From: Pseudomonas sp. URIL14HWK12:I12
Lineage (GTDB): Bacteria; Pseudomonadota; Gammaproteobacteria; Pseudomonadales; Pseudomonadaceae
Direction: 5' to 3'
DNA length: 64,000 nucleotides
NCBI RefSeq assembly: GCF_003097135.1
Contig: NZ_QEQL01000002.1
Coordinates: forward strand, 558,001 to 622,000
Shown here in pieces: positions 27,769 through 37,625 of the stretch (its first letter is position 1; every line of letters begins with the position of its first letter). Under the pieces are notes generated by a model. The model did not search any database and had not been told where the DNA came from. It was given only the letters and a program-made list of their open reading frames with translations. Made by a program: the position numbers and the translations under genes.

Positions 27769-30003
27769 ATGAGCAGCATGCCAATGCCTGTACTGGGCCG
27801 GCTGGTTGTGGTGGGCCTGGGGCTGATAGGCGGCTCTTTTGCCAAGGGCGTGCGGCAGAGTGGCTTGTGCCGTGAAGTTGTTGGGGTCGATCTGCATGCG
27901 CCCTCGCGCGAAAAGGCCGTGGAGCTGGGTGTGGTCGACCGTTGCGAGGCTGAGCTGGCCGTAGCGTGCGAGGGTGCCGATGTCATCCAGCTGGCGGTGC
28001 CGATCATCGGTATGGAGAACGTGCTGGCGGCCCTTGCCCGGCTTGACCTGGGTGAGGCCATCATTACCGACGTCGGCAGCGCCAAGGGGAATGTTGCCCG
28101 CGCCGCCTGCGAGGTATTCGGGCGCAAGCGCCTGTCACGCTTCGTGCCGGGCCATCCTATCGCGGGGTCCGAAAAAAGCGGTGTAGAGGCGGCCAACGCC
28201 TCGCTGTTCAATCGCCACAAGGTGATCCTTACACCGCTGCCTGAAACCGACGAAAGCGCCGTCGCGGTGGTCGACCGCCTATGGCGCGCGCTGGGCGCGG
28301 ACGTTGAGCACATGTCGATCGAGCGCCACGACGAAGTGCTGGCCGCCACCAGCCACTTGCCGCACCTTCTGGCCTTCAACCTGGTCGATTCGTTGGCCCG
28401 GCGCCACGAAAACCTGGAAATCTTCCGCTATGCCGCCGGGGGGTTTCGGGACTTCACGCGCATCGCAGGCAGCGACCCGCGGATGTGGCACGATATCTTC
28501 CTGGCCAACCGCGACGCGGTGCTGCGCCAGCTGGATATTTTTCGCGACGATCTCGAACACTTGCGCCAGGCCGTGGCTGAAGGTGATGGCCGCCAGCTGC
28601 TGGGTGTGTTCACCCGTGCGCAGGCCGCACGTGAACATTTCGGCAAGATCCTGGCGCGCCGTGCCTACGTGGAGCCGCCTAGCGGAACCCGTATGGTCGA
28701 TTATGTGATCCGACCGAGTGGGGCATTGCACGGCGAAGTTCAGGTGCCCGGCGACAAGTCCATTTCCCATCGCGCCATCCTGCTGGGCTCGATCGCCCAG
28801 GGCTCCAGCGTAGTCGAAGGCTTGCTCGAAGGCGAAGACACCCTGGCAACCCTGCAGGCACTGCGTGACATGGGGGTTGTCATCGAAGGGCCTCAGCAAG
28901 GTCGTGTGGTGGTCCACGGGGTAGGCCTGCATGGGCTGCGTGCTGCGCCCGGCGCGTTTTACCTGGGAAGCTCAGGGACTTCGATGCGCCTGCTGGCGGG
29001 GTTGCTGGCCGGGCAGAGCTTTGCCACCGAGCTAACGGGCAACCCGGCACTGAGCCGGCGCTCGATGGCCCGCGTGGCAGCACCGCTGCAACGAATGGGG
29101 GCCGGCGTGATGCTGGCTGATCAACAGCGCCCCCCGCTGAGATTGCGCGGCGCCTGCCCGTTGCAGGGCATCGACTTCGACATGCCAGTGCCCAGTGCCC
29201 AGGTGAAGTCGGCCGTGCTCCTTGCAGGGCTTTATGCCAGCGGGCCCACCCAGGTGCGCGAAGCGGTGCCAACCCGCGACCATACCGAACGCATGCTGGG
29301 CACGTTCGGCTATCCAGTGCATCAAGCGCCCGGAGTCTGTGCAATCGAGCCTGGGCGTGAGCTGGCCGCCGCGCAAGTGAAGGTTCCCGGCGACTTGTCC
29401 TCCGCTGCCTTTCTGTTGGTGGCAGCCAGCATTACCCCCGGTTCCGAGCTGCTGCTGCCGGCAGTCGGGGTCAACCCCACTCGCACTGCTGTAATCGAAA
29501 CCCTGCGACTGATGGGGGCCGACATTCAGTGCGTGAACGAGCGCTGCTTCGGCAACGAGCCGGTCGCCGACCTGCATGTGCGCGCCGCACCGCTGAAGGG
29601 GGTGGAGATCCCCGAGCATCTGGTGCCCAATGCGATCGACGAGATCCCTGCATTGTTGGTAGCCGCGGCCTGCGCTGAAGGCACTACCTACCTGCGTGGA
29701 GCTCAGGCCGTGCAGGCCCGCGATACCGACCGCCTGGGCGCGATGGCGGCGGGCTTATCCGCACTGGGCATCCAGTGCGAATCCGGGCCAGGTACGTTCA
29801 TGGTCAAAGGCGGCACGATCCAGGCAGGGGAGGTCGATGCCTGCGGCGATCATCGCGTGGCCATGGCGCTCTGCATCGCGGCAGCACGTGCGAGTGGGCC
29901 TGTAAGGGTCAAGGGCTGCGAAACTGTCGAAACTTATTTTCCGAATTTCACCGGCCTGTGTGAACAGGCTGGCCTGCACGTGGCACAAGAGGGATTGCTG
30001 TGA
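27769..30003 (+). CDS. Fused prephenate dehydrogenase/EPSP synthase
   Basis: Fusion of 744 residues. Residues 1-300 are a TyrA-type dehydrogenase (NAD motif [28 protein letters not shown]). Residues from about 309 are AroA, 5-enolpyruvylshikimate-3-phosphate synthase. The AroA half carries the four class II signatures: GDKS, SAQVK, RDHTE and NPTR, and has LGSSGTSMR where class I enzymes have GNAGTAMR. Class II enzymes are known for low glyphosate sensitivity. The fusion is typical of Pseudomonas and links two steps of aromatic amino acid synthesis. It begins 7 bases after pheA. No hisC lies between, unlike in P. aeruginosa. Confidence 0.96.
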   Translation: MSSMPMPVLGRLVVVGLGLIGGSFAKGVRQSGLCREVVGVDLHAPSREKAVELGVVDRCEAELAVACEGADVIQLAVPIIGMENVLAALARLDLGEAIITDVGSAKGNVARAACEVFGRKRLSRFVPGHPIAGSEKSGVEAANASLFNRHKVILTPLPETDESAVAVVDRLWRALGADVEHMSIERHDEVLAATSHLPHLLAFNLVDSLARRHENLEIFRYAAGGFRDFTRIAGSDPRMWHDIFLANRDAVLRQLDIFRDDLEHLRQAVAEGDGRQLLGVFTRAQAAREHFGKILARRAYVEPPSGTRMVDYVIRPSGALHGEVQVPGDKSISHRAILLGSIAQGSSVVEGLLEGEDTLATLQALRDMGVVIEGPQQGRVVVHGVGLHGLRAAPGAFYLGSSGTSMRLLAGLLAGQSFATELTGNPALSRRSMARVAAPLQRMGAGVMLADQQRPPLRLRGACPLQGIDFDMPVPSAQVKSAVLLAGLYASGPTQVREAVPTRDHTERMLGTFGYPVHQAPGVCAIEPGRELAAAQVKVPGDLSSAAFLLVAASITPGSELLLPAVGVNPTRTAVIETLRLMGADIQCVNERCFGNEPVADLHVRAAPLKGVEIPEHLVPNAIDEIPALLVAAACAEGTTYLRGAQAVQARDTDRLGAMAAGLSALGIQCESGPGTFMVKGGTIQAGEVDACGDHRVAMALCIAAARASGPVRVKGCETVETYFPNFTGLCEQAGLHVAQEGLL

Positions 30004-30686
30004 ACTTTCATGCACCGGTCATCACCATCGACGGGCCCAGTGGCTCAGGCAAGGGCACCGTGGCGGGCAAGCTGGCCGAGAAGCTCGGGTTCAGGCTGCT
30101 CGACTCCGGCGCCTTGTACCGGCTACTGGCTTTCAATGCCGGCAACCACAGCGTGGACCTGACCAACGAGGCTTCTCTTGTGCTGCTGGCTGAGCATCTG
30201 GATGTGCAGTTCATCGCTGCCAGTGCCGGCCAGCCCGAGCGCATCGTGCTCGAGGGCGAGGAGGTCGCTCGGCTGATCCGAAATGAGAAGGTCGGGGCGG
30301 GCGCCTCGATCGTCGCCGCGTTGCCAGCGGTACGTGAGGCGCTTTTGAAGCGCCAGCGCGCCTTTCAGGAAGCGCCGGGCCTGGTCGCTGACGGGCGAGA
30401 CATGGGCACGGTGGTGTTCCCGGACGCCCCGTTGAAGATTTTCCTGACGGCAAGCGCTGAGGAGCGTGCCCGCCGGCGCTACTTGCAGTTGAAGGCCAAG
30501 GGCGATGATGTTAATCTCGCGAGTCTTCTCGATGAGATCCGTGCGCGCGATGAGCGTGACACCCAGCGTTCGGTCGCGCCGCTCAAGCCTGCCGCCGACG
30601 CCATACAACTCGATTCGACCGAGTTGTCCATCGAGCAGGTGCTTGAACGAATCATGAGCGAGGCCGAGCTACGCGGCCTCGCATGA
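30000..30686 (+). CDS. cmk: Cytidylate kinase
   Basis: Nucleoside monophosphate kinase of 228 residues that phosphorylates CMP and dCMP with ATP. The P-loop is [10 protein letters not shown] at the start; LLDSGALYR and [15 protein letters not shown] are family blocks. The GTG at 30000 overlaps the stop of the preceding gene by four bases (GTGA), so it is translationally coupled. It is followed by rpsA, the usual neighbour. Confidence 0.96.
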   Translation: MNFHAPVITIDGPSGSGKGTVAGKLAEKLGFRLLDSGALYRLLAFNAGNHSVDLTNEASLVLLAEHLDVQFIAASAGQPERIVLEGEEVARLIRNEKVGAGASIVAALPAVREALLKRQRAFQEAPGLVADGRDMGTVVFPDAPLKIFLTASAEERARRRYLQLKAKGDDVNLASLLDEIRARDERDTQRSVAPLKPAADAIQLDSTELSIEQVLERIMSEAELRGLA

Positions 30687-30823
30687 CGCAAGACAGCCCG
30701 CGGGGGCCAGTCGTGGCGGCTTTAGGCTGCTACCCCTCGTAGGCTTTCTTTTATCTGAACGAAACCCACGCTGGCTGGAGTGTGGCGAATGGGCAGTGAC
30801 TGGGCCCAACTACAGGATTAAAA
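30687..30823 (+). promoter_or_regulatory. rpsA leader region
   Basis: A 137-base non-coding stretch between cmk and rpsA. It contains GC-rich self-complementary segments (around CCCGCGGGGGCC) and several GGA-type purine motifs. In gamma-proteobacteria the rpsA leader folds into hairpins that S1 itself binds to repress translation. The position fits; the fold was not computed. Confidence 0.4.
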
Positions 30824-32506
30824 ATGAGCGAAAGCTTTGCAGAACTGTTTGAAGAAAGCCTGAAGAACCTCAACCTTCAGCCTGGCGCCATCATCTCCGG
30901 TACCGTCGTCGACATCGACGGCGACTGGGTGACCGTTCACGCCGGCCTGAAATCCGAGGGTGTGATCCCGCTCGAGCAATTCTTCAACGAAGCTGGCGAG
31001 CTGACCATCAAGGTCGGTGACGAAGTTCACGTAGCGCTGGACGCTGTCGAAGATGGCTTTGGCGAAACCAAGCTGTCCCGCGAAAAAGCCAAGCGCGCCG
31101 AGTGCTGGATCGTCCTGGAAGCAGCCTTCGCTGCCGAGGAAGTGGTCAAGGGCGTCATCAACGGCAAGGTCAAAGGTGGTTTCACCGTCGACGTCAACGG
31201 CATCCGTGCGTTCCTGCCGGGTTCGCTGGTCGACGTGCGCCCAGTGCGCGACACCACCCACCTGGAAGGCAAAGAGCTCGAGTTCAAGGTCATCAAGCTC
31301 GACCAGAAGCGCAACAATGTTGTCGTTTCCCGCCGCTCCGTGCTGGAAGCCGAGAACAGCGCAGAGCGCGAAGCGCTGCTGGAATCGCTGCAGGAAGGCC
31401 AACAGGTCAAAGGTATCGTCAAGAACCTCACCGACTACGGCGCATTCGTCGATCTGGGCGGTGTGGATGGCCTGCTGCACATCACCGACATGGCTTGGAA
31501 GCGCATCAAGCATCCGTCGGAAATCGTCAACGTTGGTGACGAGATCGATGTCAAGGTCCTGAAGTACGACCGCGAGCGCAACCGCGTATCGCTGGGCCTG
31601 AAGCAACTGGGCGAAGACCCATGGGTTGCTATCAAGGCACGCTACCCGGAAGGCACTCGTGTTCACGCACGCGTTACCAACCTCACCGACTACGGCTGCT
31701 TCGCAGAGCTGGAAGAAGGCGTGGAAGGCCTGGTGCACGTTTCCGAAATGGACTGGACCAACAAGAACATCCACCCGTCGAAAGTCGTTCAGGTTGGCGA
31801 CGAAGTGGAAGTCATGGTTCTGGACATCGACGAAGAGCGCCGTCGTATCTCCCTGGGTATCAAGCAGTGCAAGTCCAACCCATGGGAAGACTTCTCGAGC
31901 CAGTTCAACAAGGGCGACAAGATCTCCGGCACCATCAAGTCGATCACCGATTTCGGTATCTTCATCGGCCTGGAAGGCGGCATCGACGGTCTGGTTCACC
32001 TGTCCGACATTTCCTGGAACGAGTCCGGCGAAGAAGCCGTACGTCGCTTCAAGAAGGGCGACGAGCTGGAAACCGTCATCCTGTCGGTTGACCCAGAGCG
32101 TGAGCGTATCTCGCTGGGCGTGAAGCAGCTGGAAGACGATCCGTTCTCCAACTTCGTCTCGCTGAACGACAAAGGCGCCATCGTTCGTGGCACCGTGAAA
32201 GAAGTCGATGCCAAGGGCGCTGTTATCACCCTGGCCGACGACATCGAAGCGACTCTGAAAGCTTCCGAAATCAGCCGTGACCGCGTTGAAGACGCTCGTA
32301 ACGTGCTGAAGGAAGGCGACGAAGTCGAGGCCAAGATCATCAGCGTTGACCGTAAGTCGCGCGTGATCAGCCTGTCGATCAAGTCGAAAGACGTCGAAGA
32401 CGAGAAAGAAGCGATTCAGACCCTGCGTAGCAAGGCCGAGAGCGAAAGCGCTGGCCCGACCACCATCGGTGATCTGATCCGCGCTCAGATGGAAAACCAG
32501 AACTAA
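30824..32506 (+). CDS. rpsA: 30S ribosomal protein S1
   Basis: Protein of 560 residues with six S1/OB domains (near residues 20-87, 105-171, 190-260, 275-347, 362-434 and 450-520). The repeats carry the typical V-x-x-I-x-x-FG-x-F-V-x-L pattern (for example [20 protein letters not shown] and [20 protein letters not shown]). It recruits structured mRNAs to the ribosome. The start [13 protein letters not shown] is standard, with AGGA upstream. It is followed by a bidirectional terminator. Confidence 0.98.
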   Translation: MSESFAELFEESLKNLNLQPGAIISGTVVDIDGDWVTVHAGLKSEGVIPLEQFFNEAGELTIKVGDEVHVALDAVEDGFGETKLSREKAKRAECWIVLEAAFAAEEVVKGVINGKVKGGFTVDVNGIRAFLPGSLVDVRPVRDTTHLEGKELEFKVIKLDQKRNNVVVSRRSVLEAENSAEREALLESLQEGQQVKGIVKNLTDYGAFVDLGGVDGLLHITDMAWKRIKHPSEIVNVGDEIDVKVLKYDRERNRVSLGLKQLGEDPWVAIKARYPEGTRVHARVTNLTDYGCFAELEEGVEGLVHVSEMDWTNKNIHPSKVVQVGDEVEVMVLDIDEERRRISLGIKQCKSNPWEDFSSQFNKGDKISGTIKSITDFGIFIGLEGGIDGLVHLSDISWNESGEEAVRRFKKGDELETVILSVDPERERISLGVKQLEDDPFSNFVSLNDKGAIVRGTVKEVDAKGAVITLADDIEATLKASEISRDRVEDARNVLKEGDEVEAKIISVDRKSRVISLSIKSKDVEDEKEAIQTLRSKAESESAGPTTIGDLIRAQMENQN

Positions 32507-32526
32507 GTTCGGGTTTTACTGAGCAA

Positions 32527-32559
32527 GAAAAGGGGGCAGCTTAGGCTGCCCCTTTTTTT
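32527..32559 (+). terminator. Bidirectional terminator between rpsA and the leftward cluster
   Basis: GGGGCAGC and GCTGCCCC form an 8-base stem with a 4-base loop, extended by AAAA/TTTT, and followed by TTTTTTT on the + strand. On the - strand the same stem is followed by CTTTTCTT. It therefore serves both rpsA and the convergent leftward operon that ends at 32570. Confidence 0.9.
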
Positions 32560-32569
32560 ATGCCTGCGG

Positions 32570-33325
32570 TCATCGCAGTGGCCGCCAATCGTGGCCCCAG
32601 CCTTTGCTATCTAACAGGCGCTCATAGAGCTCGATGTCAGACGGGTTGTCGACCTCTACCCAGCCTCCAGAAACTTCGACCGCTGCGATGGCCACACCGC
32701 GGCTCAACAGGGCGCGAAGCAGGCTGGTCATGTCCAGCTTGTCGACCTGCTCAGGGCTCAGCTCGCCCACCAAGGCCTGCACCTGGGCCCAGCCCTCGGG
32801 GCTAAACTTCAATAGGCCCATGTATTGGCCCTGAACTTCTCCAAGGTCGCGCGCCCTCTCGCCGATGGTTATCAAGCGCCCATCGGCCTGGTTGAAGGTC
32901 TCGGCATCGCTAAGTGGGTTCTCAAAGCGTTGCGACCACAAGGCCAGCCATTGTTTGTCGTAAGCGATCGCAATGGCCGCCGGGCAAGCCGCCAGGCGCT
33001 CGATGATCGCCGGCCGGTAGACGATGTCTCCATAACACACCAACGCCGGCGCGCTTGCCAGCTGGGTATCAGCCCTGAGCAGGCTACGGACCATGTTGCT
33101 GCTCGCCCACCTGGAGTTGTGTAGCCGGCTTTCACCATAGGGCTCAAGTGCTTCGGCACAATAGCCGCTGACCAGATGTATCGGAGCGATACCCGCTTGA
33201 GCCAGCGCGGCCAGCTGCCATTCGAGCAGGGGCTTGCCGGCGAGTACGGTCAGCGGTTTGGGTTGCTCGGCCGTGAGATTGCCCAGCCGTGAGCCACGAC
33301 CGGCGGCAAGGATGATCGCTTGCAT
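32570..33325 (-). CDS. Nucleotidyltransferase, probable CTP:phosphoglutamine cytidylyltransferase (Cj1416-like)
   Basis: Protein of 251 residues with the sugar-nucleotidyltransferase opening MQAIILAAGRGSRLG and the KPL motif (EQPKPLTVLAGKPL). The ATG at 33325 is chosen for that canonical opening; its ribosome site is weak. The segment DKQWLALWSQRFENPLSDAE agrees with my recollection of C. jejuni Cj1416. That enzyme couples CTP to N-phospho-L-glutamine to give CDP-L-glutamine. It is the last gene of the leftward operon, 5 bases after the amidohydrolase gene. Homologues are often annotated as phosphocholine or amino-alcohol cytidylyltransferases. The neighbours at 33331, 33966 and 37616 make the phosphoglutamine role more likely. 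Confidence 0.85.
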   Translation of the reverse strand: MQAIILAAGRGSRLGNLTAEQPKPLTVLAGKPLLEWQLAALAQAGIAPIHLVSGYCAEALEPYGESRLHNSRWASSNMVRSLLRADTQLASAPALVCYGDIVYRPAIIERLAACPAAIAIAYDKQWLALWSQRFENPLSDAETFNQADGRLITIGERARDLGEVQGQYMGLLKFSPEGWAQVQALVGELSPEQVDKLDMTSLLRALLSRGVAIAAVEVSGGWVEVDNPSDIELYERLLDSKGWGHDWRPLR

Positions 33326-33330
33326 GAGGT

Positions 33331-33960
33331 TTACTCGAAAAGCCAGCGGCACAAGTGCAGGTCATGCTCGCTGGGGGTGGGTTCGCGTTCCGGGTGCCAC
33401 ATGACACCGGCTATCTTGAGATGCGCATGCACCACTGCTTCACAATGGCCCTGCTCGTCGCTGGCCCAGGGGCGAAGCGCAGCGGTGGGGGCCAGCAGTC
33501 GGTTGCCGTGGTAGGAGTTGACGGTGCGTGGCTCGCGATCGCAGGCCCACGGCAGAGGCTGCTCGGCATTGAGCAGGGTTATGCCGTGACGTTGTGCAAC
33601 ATGAATATGCGTGGGGGCCGGCACCCATTGCCCGCCGAAGTGCTGGTGAATCAACTGCAGGCCCCGGCAAACACCCAGTACGGGCCAATGAGCGCCAATG
33701 GCATGGGCCAGCAATGCCCGCTCACTGGTATCGCGCACCGGGTCACAGCCCACATCATCACCACCGCTGAAGATCAAGGCGTCTACCCCCTGCGCCTGCG
33801 CATAGGCAGGGGTGTCGGCTTGCAGGTTGGGCAATAGCACCCAGCGATTCCCCAGCCCAAGCGCAGAAAAGAACCGGTACCAATCCCGTGCGATGCCATC
33901 TCGTGGCTCGTGGTAACCGGTGGGGGAGCAATGACGCAAAGTGACACCGATTTTTTTCAT
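33331..33960 (-). CDS. Class I glutamine amidotransferase-like hydrolase, probable gamma-glutamyl-CDP-amidate hydrolase (Cj1417-like)
   Basis: Protein of 209 residues of the peptidase C26 type. The triad is visible: Cys98 (LGVCRGLQL), His189 and Glu191 (WHPERE). The start MKKIGVTLRHCSPTGYHEPR resembles Cj1417. A GTG at 33969, overlapping the upstream stop, is an alternative start that adds three residues. In C. jejuni this enzyme hydrolyses CDP-L-glutamine to cytidine diphosphoramidate and glutamate. Standing alone it could be taken for PuuD (gamma-glutamyl-GABA hydrolase), but no polyamine gene is nearby. It lies between the kinase and cytidylyltransferase genes of the same pathway. Confidence 0.85.
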   Translation of the reverse strand: MKKIGVTLRHCSPTGYHEPRDGIARDWYRFFSALGLGNRWVLLPNLQADTPAYAQAQGVDALIFSGGDDVGCDPVRDTSERALLAHAIGAHWPVLGVCRGLQLIHQHFGGQWVPAPTHIHVAQRHGITLLNAEQPLPWACDREPRTVNSYHGNRLLAPTAALRPWASDEQGHCEAVVHAHLKIAGVMWHPEREPTPSEHDLHLCRWLFE

Positions 33961-33965
33961 AGGGA

Positions 33966-36335
33966 TCACACCGGCTGAAGCGTGCGGTTTTGGCAGTCCA
34001 GGGCAATGCGCCGGCTGCGCACCAGGCGATTGAACAGCTGCTCGCCGCAGCCAATGGCCGCAGGAATGCCGAACTCGGCGCAGCGAATGGCCATGTGGGA
34101 ATTGGCGCCCCCATATTGGGTCACCAACCCGGCGATGCCGCGGGTGAATACCCAGTCGTAGCCGGGGTCGGCGTTCTCGATGCAGACGATCATGCCTTGC
34201 AGTGGCAGAGTGGCTGAGGAGTTCTGCTGCAATTGCACCGCAGGGGCCTCGACGTGTTTCTGCGTTACGTAATTGGGCAAGCTGCGGTGCAGCGGCACGA
34301 CCACCAAATCGTCCAGGCTACCGATCAGATGCCCTAGCTTGAGCACAAGCCCGTTCTCGTAACTGTTGCGCGCCTGTGTCGCGCGGGCCAGCAGCATCCG
34401 GTCGATGTCGTCCATCAGCGGAACGCTCAGCATGTCGAGCATTTCGTTGATGTTGAGGAACGAGAGATCTTCGCGCGCCAACCCCACCTCACCGCCCCAG
34501 TTCACCAGCGCTTTCAGGGCGTCGGACAAATCACGTGTGAAGATCAGCTTGGCGTATTCACGGGCCTGAATGGCCTGGCTGGCGTAGGCCAGCAGCGTGG
34601 CCGGTGGCAAGGGCCAGCCGTGCTCGTCAAGCAAGGCTTGCAGCGCCAGTGTTTCTCCATCGCTCAGGGCGAAGGCCGCTGGGCGGGGTGCCTCCTCAAG
34701 AGGCGCTACGGGCTGTGCAGCGAACAGATCATGGCGTTCGTCATAACGCAGCGAGGTGATTTCATAGGTGCCGGGGCGCAGGTGGCCAAAGCGCTGCAAG
34801 AAGCGGTCAGAGGAGGCCTGGCCATTGCAGACTTCAGCGTAATGCCGGGCCAGTTCGGTGGTTACCGTTTCGATAGACTGCTTCCACGCCTGCAGGCGCT
34901 CGAGAGCCAGTGCACCGCGCCGGCAGGCCGAGCGCATCAGTGCCTCGGCGATGAATGCATGGCGAGCCAATACCGCGAAGGGGTAGGTACCGTGAGCCCG
35001 GCAGGCCTGCAGCAGCCGCTCGATGTTGCTCAGGTTCGCAGCACCGCTCGAGGCGCTTTGCAAGCGTTCGCGCTCACGCACCTGCGCCAGTGCCCCTGGT
35101 AAGGAGCCGGGGCCGTGCTGTGCCATGACTGCATTGCGTGTCAGGGCATCGAGGGCTGCGCGGTAACTTTCAAACTGCCCTGCATCCAGCACTTGCGGGT
35201 AACGCGCCTGGAAGTCTTGGTCGAAGGTGAAGTCCAGGCAGGTGGGGACGATATCGAACTCCACCTTGTCGTGAAATTCAGGGTTCTCCTTCAGCCGCGC
35301 CAGCCAGGCGTCGACGAGCGCCTGCGATACCTGCGGCGCCAGGCCGGCCGGCAGGAACGAGTTGAAGCTGCAACGCACATCAATGTAGGGGTGGTGCCCA
35401 AGGGTGACCATCAGACGCTGCCTTGGCGGCGCCTGGTAGCCCATCGCAGCGCGAGCTTCGCGCCACGTGCTGTCAGTTACCAAAAACCTATACAGCGACG
35501 CCGCGAGGGGTCGTGGCGTGGTGCCAATGATTTCAGCCGGGTTCCAGTCGGGCATCACGCCGAGCACGGTAGCGTGCCCGTGAAGCTCCGGCTGGGGCGC
35601 CAGGCGTTCGGCCAGAAACCTGCGCACGTGTTCCAGCTGGCGCGCCACCCGGCGTTCGGTCACCGGGTGCCAAGTATTGCTCAGGGTGATCCGGCGCACT
35701 TGCAGCACATAGACCTGTTGCTGGTGATCTACCGCGAACTCGATATCCAGTGGCACACCACCGCATAACGGCTCAAGCTCGCGGCAGGCATCGAGCACTG
35801 CGCGTACGCGGGGCGAGTGCACCTGCTGGGCCGGTGCGTCGCGGTAAATCAGTACGGTCTTGTGGATGCCTGTGCCGCCAGTGATGGTGTCGGTCTTGCC
35901 GCTTTCGTCATCGTAATTGAGCACGTAGTAGGGTGCGCCGTGCTCCAGATCGTGCGTCATGACCACGCCGCTCATCTGAATGCCCGAGAGCATCGGCTGG
36001 ATCAGCACCTGATGGCCTTCGCCGGGGTGCTCGGCGAAGGACTCGATGACTTGCTCGATGGCTGACGGCAATTCGCGGGTCGGTACGTTCAGGCAGCTAC
36101 TGAAAGCGCCGGCCATCGACTGGGCCGCGCCGTCCTCGCCCCTGGCACTGCTGCGCACGATGAGTGCGCCATCCCCCGCGAGGTGGGCGGCGCTAGCCAG
36201 CAGCGGCGCGGGTGACTCGCGCCACTGGGTGGTGCTGAAGGCGAGCTGGGGAAGAATTATCGACCGCTTGAGCCACGGGCGCAGGCGTTCGAGGGTTTCG
36301 GCCTTGGTGCCAAAGGCGATCAGGGTGTCACTCAC
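33966..36335 (-). CDS. PEP-synthase-like kinase, probable L-glutamine kinase (Cj1418-like)
   Basis: Protein of 789 residues. The GTG at 36335 begins VSDTLIAFGTKAETL and overlaps the upstream stop by eight bases. The N-terminal ATP-grasp half has ALIVRSSARGEDGAAQSMAG and GVPLDIEFAVD...VLQVRRI. The C-terminal swivelling domain has the phospho-His motif GGANSHMAIRCAEFGIP, with His at about 747. There is no PEP-binding TIM barrel, so it is not a PEP synthase. C. jejuni Cj1418 has the same build and transfers the beta-phosphate of ATP to the amide nitrogen of glutamine. Other members of this domain family phosphorylate different substrates (for example rifampin), so the glutamine assignment rests on the neighbouring genes. 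Confidence 0.85.
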   Translation of the reverse strand: MSDTLIAFGTKAETLERLRPWLKRSIILPQLAFSTTQWRESPAPLLASAAHLAGDGALIVRSSARGEDGAAQSMAGAFSSCLNVPTRELPSAIEQVIESFAEHPGEGHQVLIQPMLSGIQMSGVVMTHDLEHGAPYYVLNYDDESGKTDTITGGTGIHKTVLIYRDAPAQQVHSPRVRAVLDACRELEPLCGGVPLDIEFAVDHQQQVYVLQVRRITLSNTWHPVTERRVARQLEHVRRFLAERLAPQPELHGHATVLGVMPDWNPAEIIGTTPRPLAASLYRFLVTDSTWREARAAMGYQAPPRQRLMVTLGHHPYIDVRCSFNSFLPAGLAPQVSQALVDAWLARLKENPEFHDKVEFDIVPTCLDFTFDQDFQARYPQVLDAGQFESYRAALDALTRNAVMAQHGPGSLPGALAQVRERERLQSASSGAANLSNIERLLQACRAHGTYPFAVLARHAFIAEALMRSACRRGALALERLQAWKQSIETVTTELARHYAEVCNGQASSDRFLQRFGHLRPGTYEITSLRYDERHDLFAAQPVAPLEEAPRPAAFALSDGETLALQALLDEHGWPLPPATLLAYASQAIQAREYAKLIFTRDLSDALKALVNWGGEVGLAREDLSFLNINEMLDMLSVPLMDDIDRMLLARATQARNSYENGLVLKLGHLIGSLDDLVVVPLHRSLPNYVTQKHVEAPAVQLQQNSSATLPLQGMIVCIENADPGYDWVFTRGIAGLVTQYGGANSHMAIRCAEFGIPAAIGCGEQLFNRLVRSRRIALDCQNRTLQPV

Positions 36336-37065
36336 AGGCCGGCTCCTGCTGGTCGATGGTGAGCAGGGCCAGGTGCTTGAGCAACGGGTGAATGATGTAG
36401 TAGGGCGGCTGCTCTTCGGCGAACGAAGGGTCGGCCAGCGGCGCCAGGGAGGCAGGGTTTGCACGCCAGCGTAGCAGCACCTCGACCAGCAGGTCGGCCC
36501 GGATGGCGTTGTCGTAGAGGTAGTCCACGTCCATTCCGGCCGCGGGCAACGGGTAGTGCTTGCGGGCCACCACCGGGCCTGTGTCGATAGTTTCATTGAG
36601 CAACAACGCGCTGGCAGCGCATTGGCGCTGCTCGAGGATCTGGTAATAGAGCGTCGTGCTGCCGCGGTAATCGGGTAGCCAGCCTGAGTGAACATGCAGC
36701 ACGGGGCAGCGCTGCAGCAGGGCAGGGGGCACCAATTGGCCACCCTGGCCGGAATAGACGATCAGGTCGGCTTTGCCGCGCTCGATGCAGCCCAGCAGCT
36801 CGGTGCTGTCCAGAATATCGCTGCTGCAACGCTCGTAAGCCCAGCCCAGGCGCTCCAGGCAGCCAATCAGGCTTTCATCGAGTTGCGGCAGAACCAACCC
36901 GCAATTCTCGTGATGCTGCGCGTGCCGCGTGACATGCGGCGGCGGCGCCGCTTGGCCATAGGCGATGATGTGATCGGGAACCAGGCCGGCGGCGGCCAGG
37001 GCTTGCAGGTAAGCTACCGAGCGGGCGGTGTGGGCGCATAGCAGTAACAGCCGAGGTGGCGTCAT
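36328..37065 (-). CDS. Formyltransferase-family protein
   Basis: Protein of 245 residues with the methionyl-tRNA formyltransferase-like fold. The key block is VLHVHSGWLPDYRGSTTLYY, followed by NETIDTGPVV, which together give the His and Asp of the usual N-H-D catalytic set. It lacks the C-terminal domain of Fmt. Such stand-alone enzymes usually transfer a formyl group from 10-formyl-tetrahydrofolate to an amino sugar. Its start overlaps the next gene upstream by four bases and its stop overlaps the kinase gene by eight, so it belongs to the operon. The substrate is unknown. It is not closely similar to the ankyrin-bearing formyltransferase at 62953. Confidence 0.75.
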   Translation of the reverse strand: MTPPRLLLLCAHTARSVAYLQALAAAGLVPDHIIAYGQAAPPPHVTRHAQHHENCGLVLPQLDESLIGCLERLGWAYERCSSDILDSTELLGCIERGKADLIVYSGQGGQLVPPALLQRCPVLHVHSGWLPDYRGSTTLYYQILEQRQCAASALLLNETIDTGPVVARKHYPLPAAGMDVDYLYDNAIRADLLVEVLLRWRANPASLAPLADPSFAEEQPPYYIIHPLLKHLALLTIDQQEPACE

Positions 37066-37625
37066 GGGGCGACCTGCGCGATCAGTTGTTGTTCGCTCTC
37101 AAGCAGCCAGGCTAAGTGCGCTCCATAGGGGGCGGCCATGCGCGGGAGCTGGGAAATCAAGGTGTCATTGAGCTTGAGCAGGGCGCTGAGGTACCAGGCG
37201 GCCTTTTCGGCTCGCCAAGCGTGGATCATCGCCTCGGCCAGCAGCAGGTAAGGGGCGAGCGCACGATAGCCGCTGCCCGGCAATGCAGCGTGGGGCGCTT
37301 CGAGTGTGTAGCCGCTGTACAGGCGTTTGCTGACCTCGAACTTCTTGACCAACCGCGGTAGCCAGTATTGCGCCCCCGGCACCTCGCCCAGCGGCATGCA
37401 CCGAAGGCCTCGGCAAAGCTGCATGAGCAACGCTTCGGTGTCTTGTGCGTCGGCCTGGCCCGTTTCGGGCAGGGGCATCGCCTCGGGCGCCGGCAAGGCG
37501 TTACAGGCTTGCCGGCGTGCGGCTTTCCAGGCGGCAACGAACGCTTGGCCTTCGTACGCGGCGTAGCGGTAGTGCTGGGGGGTTTCAAGCAGGTCCCCCT
37601 CGGTGTAGCGGTAGGTCACAGGCAT
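37062..37625 (-). CDS. Hypothetical protein of the phosphoramidate-type operon
   Basis: Protein of 187 residues with no recognised family. It is rich in Ala, Leu, aromatic and charged residues, probably mostly helical (for example YLLLAEAMIHAWRAEKAAWY). It has no signal peptide, membrane span or obvious catalytic motif. The start overlaps the CysC-like gene by 10 bases, and its stop overlaps the formyltransferase start. This tight coupling suggests a role in the same pathway, perhaps as a partner subunit. Confidence 0.7.
   Translation of the reverse strand: MPVTYRYTEGDLLETPQHYRYAAYEGQAFVAAWKAARRQACNALPAPEAMPLPETGQADAQDTEALLMQLCRGLRCMPLGEVPGAQYWLPRLVKKFEVSKRLYSGYTLEAPHAALPGSGYRALAPYLLLAEAMIHAWRAEKAAWYLSALLKLNDTLISQLPRMAAPYGAHLAWLLESEQQLIAQVAP

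Noticed and set aside
33966..36743. Longer frame for the PEP-synthase-like gene starting at 36743
   Set aside because: The extra 136 codons overlap the formyltransferase gene in another frame and are not protein-like; the GTG at 36335 fits the family.
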